From Beroe forskalii (taxonomy: Eukaryota > Ctenophora > Nuda > Beroida > Beroidae), in the NCBI GenBank assembly GCA_011033025.1, contig WFMF01000335.1, positions 1 to 64,000 on the forward strand: a DNA stretch of 64,000 nt, read 5' to 3'. Position 1 is the stretch's first letter. Each line of letters opens with the position of its first letter. Below the pieces are notes generated by a model. It was not told the DNA's origin. It made no database searches and saw only the letters and a program-made list of their open reading frames with translations. The translations under genes and the position numbers were made by a program. This document shows, in pieces, positions 48,601 through 57,400 of the stretch.

Positions 48601-51600
48601 CAGTCTCCCTTTAATGATATCCTGATTAGTAGTGGGCATACAGGACTGTGGGTAATAAGGACAGGGGTCCTGTACGCCCACGGTCCTTATTGACCACTAA
48701 ATTCCTAGTGGGCATAGAGGACTGTGGGCATAGAGGACTGTGGGCAAACGCGACTGTGGGCATAGGGTACGGTTACCAGCCGAGTATTGAAGAGAATTTG
48801 AGCCTCACTTCTGTTATAATATACGAAGAGTGTGAGAGGAAAAAGTGGGAAGACCGTGAGAAGAAAAAGTGGGAAGACCGTGAGAGGGAATAGTGGGAAT
48901 AATTCACTAAATTCCTGGTCGTTGTCGGCAGCACGGTGAGAAATTTAGAGATATTAGAAGAGAGCTACCTTCCTTGCAGGCATTGGTGACAGTCTGGGAT
49001 TTCTGTCTGCCCATGAGAGTCGTGAGCAGCGTCATATCGGGATATATTGTGCGATCAGGAACACAACGCAATTTACACAAACAACAACGTACAAATCCCA
49101 CTCTAAATACACTAACTTAACGGTGGGTTTTAACTAAAATAGCTCTGAATTAATTCCAAGTCTCGGTGGGCGGTGTGTACCCACGTGGGCTGGATGGAGC
49201 GCTCCCATTGGCTGGGAACAGGCACGTGGGTACGATACTCCACGCTGATTGGTCCTGCTTATTGGAGCTTCTCGTACACGCCTGTCATCACTTCTTGAGA
49301 GAGTGCTAGTGTTTTACGGTAGATACAAGTTGTGTGTTAAGTCATTCTGACACCCAGTAGGACGTGTAATGGGATATAAATACTATGTGTACAAATTCCA
49401 TGTTTCTCTGATGCAACGTGGGTGTGTATTTGTCATGTGTTATCATATTGACTGAAATTTTGAGCCATGGAAGGAATATTAATGTTTTTTTTAATTTGGG
49501 GTGTGGTCAATATGAAGTTAGTATTCTACTTAGTGTAATGCATGTACGAAGCGACATGTTGGTTTGACAGGCTAATGAAATTTGAATGTAGGTAAATTCA
49601 AGCCAAGTACAAAATCTGTCCATGCTCTAACTGTAGCGCAAAACCACGCTTCAAAATTCTTATCTCAAAGATACAAAATACAGCTCTTTCCTTCCATGTA
49701 CTTTTATCCTCAATCTCAGCAAATAACTCAGAAAGGAGGGAATTCGAAGTATCAAAAGAGGGCTCCACGCAAGTGTAAACACGCAGCCTCACAGTGACTC
49801 ACTGAAGATGGATGGTTTGTAATCCTGCCTCCTCATACTGTCCTGTCCACTGAGACAAGTAAAGGACCGGGCTTTGCTCTTCATCCTCCTTTCACACCGT
49901 GGGTGGTAGTGTTAGAAACACGCAATATCAATAAGAAATGTTTAATTGGGGCAAAAAGCGAATTAATAATACATCTTTACATACCAAATCCTGGTGTTTT
50001 TAGGATTATGACCATTTGCAAGAGACACACACAAAACCTTTGATACGTTGCACAATTTGGGGAGTACGTTTGTAAAACCTCGTGGGCGTGGACAATCTTC
50101 TAAAAATAGAAATTCGCATGACGACAGAGATTCTACAAGAGAACAATACAAAGCTCAAGTAGCCTGTGTGGATTAGACCGACCTTACCCACAGTCTACCA
50201 AATGTGAAATTCATTGTAACCACGATCACTTATTACAATAGGTACCTACTACTACAGTTGCCTCTTTGTAAGAGAATTATTGGATCAGTGACCGCTTACA
50301 GAATACAGATACATTGCCCAATGTATACGTCGTACGCACAGACAATTAACCAGGGCAAAGGAGATTATTTGATTTTGACTGCAATGCAGGTTTTTCTTTC
50401 TTCAGCTAAGTTCTGGTTCGTCATAATGTAAGAAACTACATGAAGACAGATAAGTCAGAACTAAAAGAGAGGATCGACAATTTCCCATTTGCCTATCTTC
50501 GTGACCTGTTCGTGAATAAATTGATGACAAAATGCAGGAATCAGGATTAAGGTTGCTGAATGATGATGTTAGTAAACGAATAAACTCAATGGAGAATGGT
50601 GATTTGGAACCGAATAGCCCGCACGTGTTCAACCAGCTTTTTATTATCAAAGTACCAATTACGGTGCTATTATTATGAAAGTGGACGAGGATTTTATTTT
50701 CTTTGAATCAGCTCATTTTAACAATTTTGAAAGGAATTGTGCTTTAAAGTCGTCGCTGTAGCATACCCACAGGTCGTTGTTAGTGCAAAGACGATTAGAT
50801 CCACTTTTAATGCGCTCTCTTGCAGCTTTACAACCGTGCGATAGCAAATATTATGCCAATACCTCTCGCAAAGATTCTACCAATCAACCACTTTCTCTCA
50901 CATTTAAGTTGGAGGGATTCTAAAACTTCCTATAAAACTTACGTTTAGCCAGGATTCTAGGAATGGGAGATTTGGATCGTTCCATCTTCCGGGGCTCAGG
51001 AATGTGCTTAGGACGGATTTCCAGAGCCGACATAGACGATATTGTCATAGCAGGATCCAAATTCATATTATTCAAATGGAACAAAAACACTCAGTCACAA
51101 ATTGAACTCTTGAAAAGGGGAAAGAAAAACGAAGGTGCAACCAATCTATACTATGTTGTGTGTGAAAGGCAAGGATATCGTGGTTTTGTGTATATACAAT
51201 CACGTGAACAAAACCCTGGCTTTTGATTGGACGATAAAGCAACTCGATAACATGAGTAGATACGATAGATAACGGGGCATGCTAAGTGACAGTTTATAAT
51301 TATGAGCTTTGTTGGACAAATAGGCGGTATGAGGTGATCATCTGTCTACATAAAACCATCATAATTACGTCATTCACAACAACCTATTCCTGAAGTGTGG
51401 CTTGCACTCTTCGTTAATATAGTTACTGGCATGTTACGTTTCATGACAACTTCATTGGGTTGATGGGAATCGTTTGTAACTCAAGAAGGGAATTAATAAT
51501 TAATTATTGATTGTGGTGGTGACAAAAGAATATGATAGCACGATAGGGAAATTACAATACTTATTAAAAAAGAACGAGCGAACAGCATACCATTCACCAT

Positions 51601-53824
51601 ACGTTTTGAAGAAAAGGATGAGTAAACTAGAGCTATTTCCTTGACAGCAAAGCTACAAGTTCGAGTATTCATTGCAGGAAATGCAGGAGATTGTGCCTTG
51701 TCACAGGTCTCAAAGTCAGAAAACATTATCTTCTTCAAGGTCTATATAAATAGAGATTGCTCCTCCCAAGACAGAATGATCGGGATTGATAAGATCATTC
51801 AGATCAGCAACTTACCAGTCATACTTTGGAGGAAAACTCTTCTGAAACAGCAGTTGTAAGTGTAACAAATGGTCTATCACGACGAACGCGCAGTGCAAGC
51901 TGGGACTGTATAATACATGGAACCCTCTTCAAGCGTTCCGAGGCACAATTAATTACGTAACGGCACTTAGAAAACTTCCTCCATTTGAAAAGTGAGGCTG
52001 ATGGAGCTGCAACACACAGCTCCCATGTTCTTGAGTATAGGCTCCGTACACCACATAGGCAGATTGCAGCAGCACTATTCGCCATTCTAAACCCTGATAA
52101 TGACGTCACGCCTCATGACCTGTGATCCGGGGAGCACGACCTACAGCGCGCTCTCCTTCTCTCTCGAGTTAAACTCGAGTCCTGACTGCTGCTGTGAACC
52201 TGTGTGGGCTAAGCTAGTACGCTATGCCTGGCTGAGGTTTTAACTATGAAGGTGCATGCTAAGTTGAATTAGTAGTACGTGGCAAAGGTTTAAACTGAGC
52301 GTCTGTAAAAAATGACCAATTCAGTATTCCAGCGGGCACAGAATGGATTTATGACTTCATTATGTTTAAAGAGGTAAATACATGGCTGCATTACGCATGT
52401 GTGCTCATCGGTAAAAAGTAACTCGTAAAAAGGGTAAAAGATAGGGCCGGTAAAAAACCAACTTGTGTGGTCCCAAGGCCAAAGAACGGTAATTTTAAAT
52501 GAGAGATATTCGAACAGCATTAAAGGTCAAATAATCTTAGGGACAAAACACAGTTTCGATATAATCCTAGCATAGCATAGAAAGTGCCATCACAATATTA
52601 GCTGAGCCTGGACAAGAATAGTTCATAACACGTAGTCGTGATTCTCACAAGTACGACAAATTCTAATCGCAAATTTTGTTAATGGGATATCTAACGATTT
52701 ATCTACGTTTATGTTTATTTTCGAACAGATATTGAACATCTGTTGAAACATGAATTTTAAAATTGAATATTTTCTCCCTCCTGCCAGAGAAACGCCTAAA
52801 TTTCCTGCCTGAGAAATGCCCTGATTACACCCACACCTGTGTACCTGCTGATCCATTGGTACTCCATGCGTCTTCTTCACATTCCTCATCAACACGGAGT
52901 AAAGGGGCAGTACCCTGTAGTTTGCGGGAGTCAGGACTGTGTAAGAAGAGGGAGCAGGGGGAGTTGAGGGAGCAGGGGGAGGGGTGTTGTCAGTGATTAC
53001 AGGGCTGACAACAGACACTTGACAACACTGCATGATGAGCAGGAAGCCGGAAAGTGGAGACACGTTGTAAAAAGAAGACGAGGAAATTAAAGAGCAATGA
53101 TCAACGAGGATGATAAAAAAGGATTGAATGAAGAGTTATGATACACTGCGAAAGAGATGGAAGGAGCAGGACAAAAGGAGAAGCTGTATTAGTGGAGAGA
53201 ATGGCTACTCAATCCCAAGTTTGGTGAAAGTGAAAACATCTATATATCTGATTACTGATATCTTATATCTCAACTTTAAAAGTATGAAGGTGTGAAAAAA
53301 ATTGTTTTCGGTAATGCATTTTGGAAAATATAGTGGTAAGTTGAACTCGAGGCTACCAAACGACCGGTTACAATTTCTCAATAAATCCGGTTACGGTTTC
53401 GGTTGGCTAAAAACACCAGTTAACCGGTATTTCGGTTTCGGTTCGGTTAACCGACCGATTTCCCTAAACAGTTAATTGCAAAATCAAAATTTTCGGTTAC
53501 GGTTTCGGTTGGCTGAAAACGCCCGGTTAACCGGTATTTCGGTTTGGGTTCGGTTAACCGGTCGTTTCCTACTCGAGGCCCAAGGGAATCATTATAAACT
53601 CGGGGGATAATAAAATAATCAAAGTAATTTGCATGAAACCGGTCATAAAATTCTCTCCCCCTCCCCACCCCCTAACCTTGTTCTCGCTGGTGCTTCTTCT
53701 TCCGGCTCAGAGTGCTGGTGAAGTTATCCAACTTGCTGCTGAAGGACCTGTCCCGTACCGAGGTGTCATCTCCCTTCCCTGCACTCGACACCGAGCCTTG
53801 GTCTGTCCGGCGTGATAGGGACAT
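30454..53824 (-). CDS. parvin (PARVA-like): Parvin (complete gene, ten coding exons)
   Basis: Parvins link integrin-linked kinase to F-actin in the ILK-PINCH-parvin complex at cell-matrix adhesions. The ten exons listed separately join in frame to about 392 codons (human alpha-parvin has 372). Order: basic N-terminus (SRKKKHQRE), a linker (VDELEREKEE), CH1 from about residue 100 (LKEWINDVLTDDHIVVKNLC, then DGQVLSALIERL, IKWNVDNIHNKYLVSVLHLL, LARHYGIP), an inter-domain linker (TEQITGDEEREH, ERDVFDTLFD) and CH2 (DKLN to DLKSTLRVLY and the stop). All junctions but one are GT-AG; the exon 9/10 join needs a TT-AG boundary. Intron 1 is 13 kb and exons 2-5 are duplicated at 41.6-44.5 kb. The gene ends tail-to-tail with its partial duplicate at the left edge. 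Confidence 0.93.
30807..30977 (-). CDS. Parvin exon 9 (CH2)
   Basis: 57 codons after CTCTTCAG, from SLMAFANKQL to AYDHK. After the last conserved codon AAG the sequence is TTGAAT, so no GT donor exists at the conserved place. The 17 bases ending the exon (30,804-30,820) recur exactly 200 bp downstream at 30,604-30,620. Confidence 0.88.
31775..31865 (-). CDS. Parvin exon 8
   Basis: 91 nt between TTTCAG and GTCAGT: HYNFAARQQERDVFDTLFD, then SAPDKLNAVKG. ERDAFDTLFDHAPDKLN is the human counterpart. The left arm begins inside the duplicate of this exon. Confidence 0.92.
31866..33179. other. Parvin introns 6 and 7 with an unassigned open frame
   Basis: Around 32,342-32,517 on minus an open frame reads GVHDMLPHLVTTTESGSHQI and continues with a similar composition. 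It looks like a fragment of a protein-coding repeat but was not recognised. Nothing else was seen besides exon 7 at 32,682-32,740. Confidence 0.3.
32682..32740 (-). CDS. Parvin exon 7 (inter-domain linker)
   Basis: 59 nt between TTCACAG and GTAAGT: KATQQTETITEQITGDEERE. It corresponds to the QEEITGNTE linker of vertebrate parvins. Confidence 0.82.
33180..33329 (-). CDS. Parvin exon 6 (CH1 end)
   Basis: 50 codons between CCCCAG and GTGAGT: VADDGIKWNVDNIHNKY, LVSVLHLLVTLARHYGIP and RRLPSFVKIQVLQIS. IKWNVD and LVALARHF-like blocks are hallmarks of parvin CH1. Confidence 0.93.
34164..34481 (-). CDS. Secreted cysteine-rich prepropeptide nested in parvin intron 5
   Basis: A single-exon frame of 105 residues. 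A hydrophobic N-terminus (about residues 4-20, FLLLLSFTLLH) looks like a signal peptide. An acidic propeptide follows, then two near-identical nine-residue units ending in Lys-Arg (KR at 61-62 and 70-71), then a C-terminal peptide of about 34 residues with four cysteines (78, 86, 94, 103; 7, 7 and 8 residues apart). Dibasic KR sites are the usual convertase cleavage points in neuropeptide, hormone and venom-type precursors. The family was not recognised. TATA-like words stand close upstream. It is on the parvin strand, between exons at 33,329 and 38,674. The alternative is a chance frame, but signal, sites and cysteines together argue against that. Confidence 0.6.
   Translation of the reverse strand: MSSPFLLLLSFTLLHTVATASENTAQQPEKEEVFDMFRIVEIVFQPVSGDEEDGAGHDITKRATGHDVTKRAKIYRACSSMEEQYCAIYGSNHCTVYGGGASCVF
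34509..34537 (-). promoter_or_regulatory. TATA-like elements of the prepropeptide gene
   Basis: On minus, GGTTATAAAACC lies about 30 bp upstream of the ATG and GGTTATATTTG about 50 bp upstream. If either is used the leader would be very short (about 0-25 nt). Confidence 0.4.
35561..35679. repeat. Small foldback element, 119 bp
   Basis: The ends CCTTATCGGACATGATAATC and its near complement GATTATTATGCCCGATAAGG can pair. No clear target duplication was seen. It is probably a MITE fragment. Confidence 0.5.
35798..35952. repeat. Triplicated unit of about 62 bp
   Basis: Three copies containing ATCGCACAACTACAAAACTG followed by AGCCTAAGGAGTGAAAATTT, with one-base differences. Confidence 0.8.
36858..37600 (-). 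mobile_element. Non-LTR retrotransposon (LINE) 3' fragment, decayed
   Basis: On minus the translation reads MLTPDLKWSTQVKTAVESAN, then MLTLFKSIVRSRLEYSCPVW. This is the conserved end of the reverse transcriptase region in CR1/Jockey-like LINEs. After a frame disruption the C-terminal tail follows in other frames (GTRCSVPPL, KSLFDKSFAV, then ESFKSRLTSHI, PDQPPVPGYTSP). It is 5'-truncated and frameshifted, hence dead. It lies in parvin intron 5. Confidence 0.85.
38674..38780 (-). CDS. Parvin exon 5 (CH1 middle)
   Basis: The acceptor is TTATCTCAG. Residues ERLADAKIEHKEVAQ, then KAKLNEVLSLINTNLQ, followed by the donor GTTCGC. It corresponds to the EKLESEKLNV...LQTVLEKINETL segment of alpha-parvin. 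The phase fits exons 4 and 6. Confidence 0.82.
38825..39110. repeat. Minisatellite multiplying the parvin exon 4 splice donor
   Basis: About a dozen imperfect copies of AACCAATGAGAGGTAACTAA with AGAACT spacers. On minus each reads CTCTCATTG|GTTAGTT, the same exon end and donor used by exon 4. The array begins within the exon's last codons. A degraded version is in tandem copy B at about 41,860-42,050. Confidence 0.85.
39102..39275 (-). CDS. Parvin exon 4 (CH1 start)
   Basis: The acceptor is TTTTTGCAG. It encodes ESGDYKRQVSNES, then LKEWINDVLTDDHIVVKNLC and DGQVLSALI. The donor after ATTG is GTTAGT, which is the first unit of a minisatellite extending down to about 38,825. Confidence 0.88.
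39460..39506 (-). CDS. Parvin exon 3
   Basis: 47 nt: acceptor CATCACAG, residues MILKEDSKPTKVMVL, donor GTGAGA. The phase (2 in, 1 out) fits its neighbours. Vertebrate parvins have a comparable acidic segment before CH1. Confidence 0.75.
40485..40563 (-). CDS. Parvin exon 2
   Basis: The acceptor is ATTTCAG. Residues VDELEREKEEVLRPLTSG continue to the donor GTAATA after GGTGA. This donor gives an in-frame join to exon 3 (GDMILKED). The nearer GTGAGT after GACG would create a stop at the next join, so the weaker GTAATA is preferred. Confidence 0.75.
40690..40830. repeat. GGTGTCAAGGTGAAGT minisatellite
   Basis: Six to eight imperfect 16-bp units lie about 130 bp upstream of parvin exon 2. The same block recurs in copy B at about 43,515-43,650. 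Confidence 0.75.
41640..44456. repeat. Tandem duplication, copy B (eroded)
   Basis: The order of landmarks matches copy A. From about 41,700 to 42,900 the match is ragged, with many lost bases and expanded A, T, G or C runs (for example 42,230-42,300). From about 43,150 on it is near-identical. Counterparts of exons 3-5 are destroyed, while exon 2 is kept (43,330-43,405). This may be a decayed paralog or a poorly corrected assembly segment. Confidence 0.8.
43330..43405 (-). CDS. Duplicate parvin exon 2 (tandem copy B)
   Basis: Near-identical to 40,485-40,563 with an intact acceptor. The GTAATA donor has become GGAATA, but GATG before GTGAGG would give the same phase, so a duplicated-exon splice form is formally possible. 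The other exons of copy B are corrupted. Confidence 0.5.
44185..45184. mobile_element. piggyBac-like non-autonomous element with TTAA ends
   Basis: Inverted ends AGGACCAGTAAACTGAAA and TTTTCAGTTTACTGGTCCT lie between TTAA at 44,181-44,184 and 45,185-45,188. Subterminal inverted repeats include GTGACGTCACTTAATCCCTG and its complement near 45,020. TTAA duplication is characteristic of piggyBac. No transposase frame was seen. Copy A holds only the left ~265 bp (41,377-41,639). Confidence 0.82.
46063..47224. mobile_element. TA-flanked element with GGTCGACC repeats, 1.16 kb
   Basis: The termini GGGCCGGATTACACAA and TTGTGTAATCCGGCCC are perfect inverted repeats beside TA. Subterminal regions of about 250 bp at both ends are packed with GGTCGACCTTA and AGGTGCTCCTTA words in inverse orientation. 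There is no coding capacity. Confidence 0.82.
47961..48287 (-). pseudogene. MULE-type transposase C-terminal fragment
   Basis: The frame contains RTNNFSEGGNNGVARMF, then HPTIWTFIEGLL and a charged tail (KRKWREREEKLKRL). The RTNN.xEGxxNxxxxxF...HPxIWxFIExL pattern is typical of the C-terminus of animal MULE-domain transposases. The catalytic part is missing, so this is a relic. Confidence 0.65.
48969..49101 (-). CDS. Candidate alternative first exon of parvin
   Basis: In intron 1, an open frame on minus starts at ATG 49,101 (or an inner ATG at 49,035) and ends ...SQTVTNACKE at GAAG before the donor GTAGCT. This donor has the same phase as exon 1 and would give KEVDELEREK, close to the KEVSEL of vertebrate alpha-parvin. 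Upstream (49,160-49,270) are two reverse CCAAT boxes (ATTGG) and two CACGTG E-boxes. No other exon or homolog supports it, so it remains a candidate. Confidence 0.35.
49160..49275 (-). promoter_or_regulatory. Possible internal promoter with CCAAT and CACGTG boxes
   Basis: CACGTG occurs at about 49,181 and 49,221. ATTGGCTG and GATTGGTCC, which read CCAAT on minus, occur at about 49,207 and 49,246. The cluster lies 60-170 bp upstream of the candidate alternative parvin exon. No TATA box was seen. Confidence 0.35.
53340..53577. repeat. Two tandem copies of an AACCGGTT-rich sequence
   Basis: The stretch GGTTACGGTTTCGGTTGGCT, then AACCGGTATTTCGGTTTCGG, occurs twice about 110 bp apart. Embedded GGTTAACCGG palindromes are present. 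Confidence 0.75.
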
Positions 53825-53830
53825 GGCGTG
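53677..53830 (-). CDS. Parvin exon 1 (start codon exon)
   Basis: The acceptor TTCTAG precedes CACGCC and the ATG at 53,822-53,824. The 49 codons read MSLSRRTDQGSVSS, then RSFSSKLDNFTSTLSRKKKH and QREQ, with the donor GGTTAGG after 53,677. The Ser-Phe plus RKKK pattern matches the alpha-parvin N-terminus. The acceptor implies an upstream non-coding exon that was not identified. The acceptor and ATG lie in a 50-bp tandem repeat. Confidence 0.8.
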
Positions 53831-53960
53831 CTAGAAGGGAAGTGGTGTTAGGGATTGGGGCGTGATAGGGACATGGCGTGCTAGAAGGGAAGTGGTGTTA
53901 GAGGTTGGGGCGTGATAGGGACATGGCGTGCTAGAAGGGAAGTGGTTTTAGGGATTGATA
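53811..53960. repeat. 50-bp triplication containing a splice acceptor and the parvin start codon
   Basis: Three units (53,811-53,860, 53,861-53,910, 53,911-53,960), nearly identical apart from a few substitutions. On minus each full unit holds CCCTTCTAG, CACGCC and ATGTCCCTATCACG. The innermost unit supplies the real acceptor and ATG. The outer two would give decoy acceptors and upstream ATGs in short frames. Confidence 0.9.
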
Positions 53961-54454
53961 GGTATAAAGAGAGATAAAACATGTGAAAGGTGCTTCAATG
54001 GAGAAAACTGTAACAATGATTAGAAAATCCAAGAGCAAAATTTGCGATTAAAATAGTTGAAAACATAAAAACAATCATTCACTCGGCACTCAAATCATCA
54101 CACAGAAAAAAGAAAAACCTTTTTGAGGGCAGTCCTGAGCTGATCAGAATTAAATGCAATCCATCTTTTGAGTTTTGACTAGTTCAAGTGCAACTACGTT
54201 GCTTTCTCTTTTTACTACTCAAGTTCAATTAGGTATTTGTTAATTTCTATTGTGCTTTGAAAACCCAACACAAACCGAATGAGTAAATAAATTCTCTGCC
54301 ATATAGCTCCAAAAAGAGTGCTTGTTACCATGGACTCCCCAATGCTTAAATAGGTCGAATCAAGGAATTTAAGAAAAGCTTGTCACCCAAAGAATAAATC
54401 AGGACAATTGCACACCCAAACAATACCTGATCATACCTCAAACTCTCGTTTATA

Positions 54455-57400
54455 GGGATGAAGCCCAAAAAAACCAAAAAACCAAAAAACCAAAAAACCT
54501 AGCCCAAGAATCGGAAAAAGTAGGGTAGGCCTTGGTTTTTGGTTTTTTGGGTTTTTGGTTTTTTTGGTTTTTTTTTGGGTTAGGTTTTTCAAAATTTTGA
54601 CTTTTCAAGCCAATATGGATTGTTGATGCTATTAATGTGTTATTGATATCACTATGGTTTCAAACAATATTCGTCAGTTTTATTGATGTTTTGGGTGATT
54701 TATGGTGTTTTATATGACATAATCAGTACGCCAAGGCATTGTTTTGGTGAACTATCCAAAGCACTGCTCAAGAGTTGCCGAGGGTCAGCCAGCTTAGATC
54801 AGCAGGGGTTAAAAGGGTCAGACTTGAATCATCAGTCAGGAGCCCACTAAGTGCTGGTATTTTAGGGCCCTGCAAACTGTCAAGTGCTAGTGAACCAAGG
54901 GGTTCTCAAGACTCACTGGTTGGCTCATGGCTGATAATGTTCAGACTAGTGTCGTCTGAGATTAGCAAGATGTTTTTGCACTGATGAGTCACCATGTCAA
55001 AGGATAGCCAAGGGTCACCAGGGATTCAGTCACCTATGATTGCCCATCAGGTGATGGTCGGCAGGAGCCAGGAGTTAGGCGAGATTTAATAGCAATGGGT
55101 CGCCAGGCTACCATGGGATCAAAAAGCTTGTGAGGGAAGAAGTCGGGTGAGGGCAATCAAGACATCAGATAATCACTCATTCAGTTGTTACAAAGGAACA
55201 GCCAAGGTTCAGCATGAAGTCAGCCAATGGCCATAAAGGAACCAGGCCAGCCACTATTGCAGTCAGAAGAGGGGAGAAGGTTACTCTGGTTTTACTTCTT
55301 GCTAGGGGTCAGTCAAAAATATCAAAATAGGTATCAGAAAAGGGTCAGTCAAATTTCCTCTGGGGTTGGTAAGGGTTTGAGCCAGGGTCGACCAAGTGCA
55401 GTTTCACCCTTGATTCACTTACCTTCCAAAAGCACAAGGAGGGGCCTCTGGTTTTCTTCTTGCTGACAGTATATAATGCAACTTATGTCCATGGAGGAGT
55501 GGAGAGAACCTACATGTCTTGCCTGGCTCAATGCGGTGGATGTCCAAGCTGCATGGATCATGCAACAAGAACTGAAACTGCAGGGCTCAATACTGGGTTA
55601 GCTCTACACCTTCTGGTAAATGCTGCGTCTTATACTCCTCTAGTTGTAATATACTCAAAAAGGCCAGGTAAGGGTCATAAAGTATCCCCAGGGGTTAGGG
55701 TCACTCAGTCGGTTAAGGTAAGGAAATGATTGGCCTTGGTTCAGCAGGGGAGGAATGGGTCCGAATAAAGGTCTTCTAGGACTCATTGGAGCCATAAAGC
55801 TGAGGATTAGCCTGAGTAAGTACGTAAAATACAATCGACAAGAAGCTCAGCTAAGGCCTAAGCGTCACTCCTCATCAGATTAAATAGGTTACATATGAAA
55901 TTTTAGGATCAATAATCCAACTTCTATGAATTCTATGTCTGAAGCCATTCAATCGGAGTATAGAAAGGTAAAAAATATGTATTTCACTGATATGTCGTAT
56001 ACCTCCCGGCCCTGGTGAACCTTGCTGACTCCCAGGAAGCTCTTAACAATGGCTTACCCCTTAAATTATCCCTGGTTGTCGGTTGACTCTCTTGTGACAC
56101 TTGGCTGACCCAGGGCCTGGTGAATGATACATTGATCCCTGGGTCAGTGGGTCACCCTTGACTGGCCATTATTTAATGACCCTATGTGTGACTGATTTGA
56201 CATGTAGTATTGACTTTTATTAATCATTGACTGGCCCCTCCCTACCTGACCAGTGACCTGTGATTTAACACCTTTAAATCAAGTTTTATAGACATACATA
56301 AATTGTATAAGCTGATAACTCTATAACAAGGACCATGTTCAAACAGTTTTATAAACATCCGCATGTAGGTCCTAGAACAGTAGTATGACCCCTTTGGCGA
56401 AGCTCGAATGGACCTGACCTGGAAAAAGTACCCTCCAGACTCCAGAGTAAGGAGTTTTCAGGGTAAGCTTTAGTATAAGTAATCTCTATAAATGCTCTCA
56501 AGATTAACAGCTAGGGCCATAGTTACTTTGTAAGGGTTAGGGTTGGTGTAATACATTAGTGAATACCTTCATTAACTTTTCTCTGTGGAATCAATTCTCA
56601 TCTTACTAACCCCAGAACCCCTCTCAGTATAGGACTATTGGCTGTTCATTTGATTTCTTGGCCTAGGGTCTTAGTCTTAGTCTTAGTAAATGGCCACAGT
56701 CGGTTTAATCAACCAGGCCGGTGGCAGCCATGCTGAGCATGGAGACTATCCCTAGTACACAAGGCGAAGGGTGTGAACTCCTGGGTGGTTTTTTAGGCCA
56801 CCTGACTGCCGGAGATATCCTGGGCTGAGAGTAGCCCACCCGTCCAGGACCTCACTGGACTAGTAAGCTACCAACGCCACTGGCTTCAAACAGACTGCAA
56901 AGCAAGTCAATGCTTGCCTGCAGATTAAGTCGGAGATCAGCCGGAGGTGGCTACCACCTCCCTTCGTCTGACTGAGCCACAGGGAGGTCTGACCCAACCA
57001 GACTGTAAATAATATTCCCATTGATTGGAGTTATGCTGGGATCAATGGGCAAAGCCCAACTATGGGGTACTACCTGGAAAAGAAGAGAGGGAACTGATTG
57101 TTAGTTTTGGTGCTGTTTTTGGTGTTGTATTATTGTTCATTAATCATAGTAATGTTGCTAAATCAGATTTATTGGGAGGACATCCTTTCGAAATGGGCTG
57201 CAGTTTATTGTATTTATTTCTATGGGTCTAGATGTACAGAAATTTGTTGCTTGACAGAAGTGGTGAGGTAATGAGACTTAGCTGGTTTGAAGTACGGAGT
57301 ACCCAGCAGGTGAGGGTGATGAAAGTGGGAGATATAACGAAATAAAATGTTGTTTACTTATTGGATATAATATGGGAGAGTTGGACAGTGGGCTAATTTT

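Larger units (their letters stand above)
45310..48776. mobile_element. MULE-like DNA transposon, 3.5 kb, with a nested element
   Basis: The flanks carry CAGCCGAG at 45,302-45,309 and 48,777-48,784. The ends are imperfect inverted repeats (GGTACTGTATGCCCACAGTC versus a complement of CTGTGGGCATAGGGTACGG), with further GTGGGCATA repeats inside each end. A transposase C-terminal fragment lies at 47,961-48,287 on minus. A TA-flanked element is inserted at 46,063-47,224. Eight- to eleven-bp duplications and long inverted ends suit Mutator-like elements. Confidence 0.68.
48785..53676. other. Parvin intron 1, remaining part
   Basis: Open frames at 49,582-49,797, 50,963-51,226 and 51,819-52,109 have no recognised family and may be chance. 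Apart from the candidate alternative exon at 49 kb and the repeat at 53.34-53.58 kb, nothing could be supported. Confidence 0.4.

Noticed and set aside
49582..49797. 71-codon plus frame with basic C-terminus (KYQKRAPRKCKHAA)
   Set aside because: No homolog recognised and no flanking exons.
50963..51226. 87-codon plus frame ending YVVCERQGYRGFVYIQ
   Set aside because: Looks protein-like but was not recognised, and lies in parvin intron 1 antisense to the gene; no supporting signals.
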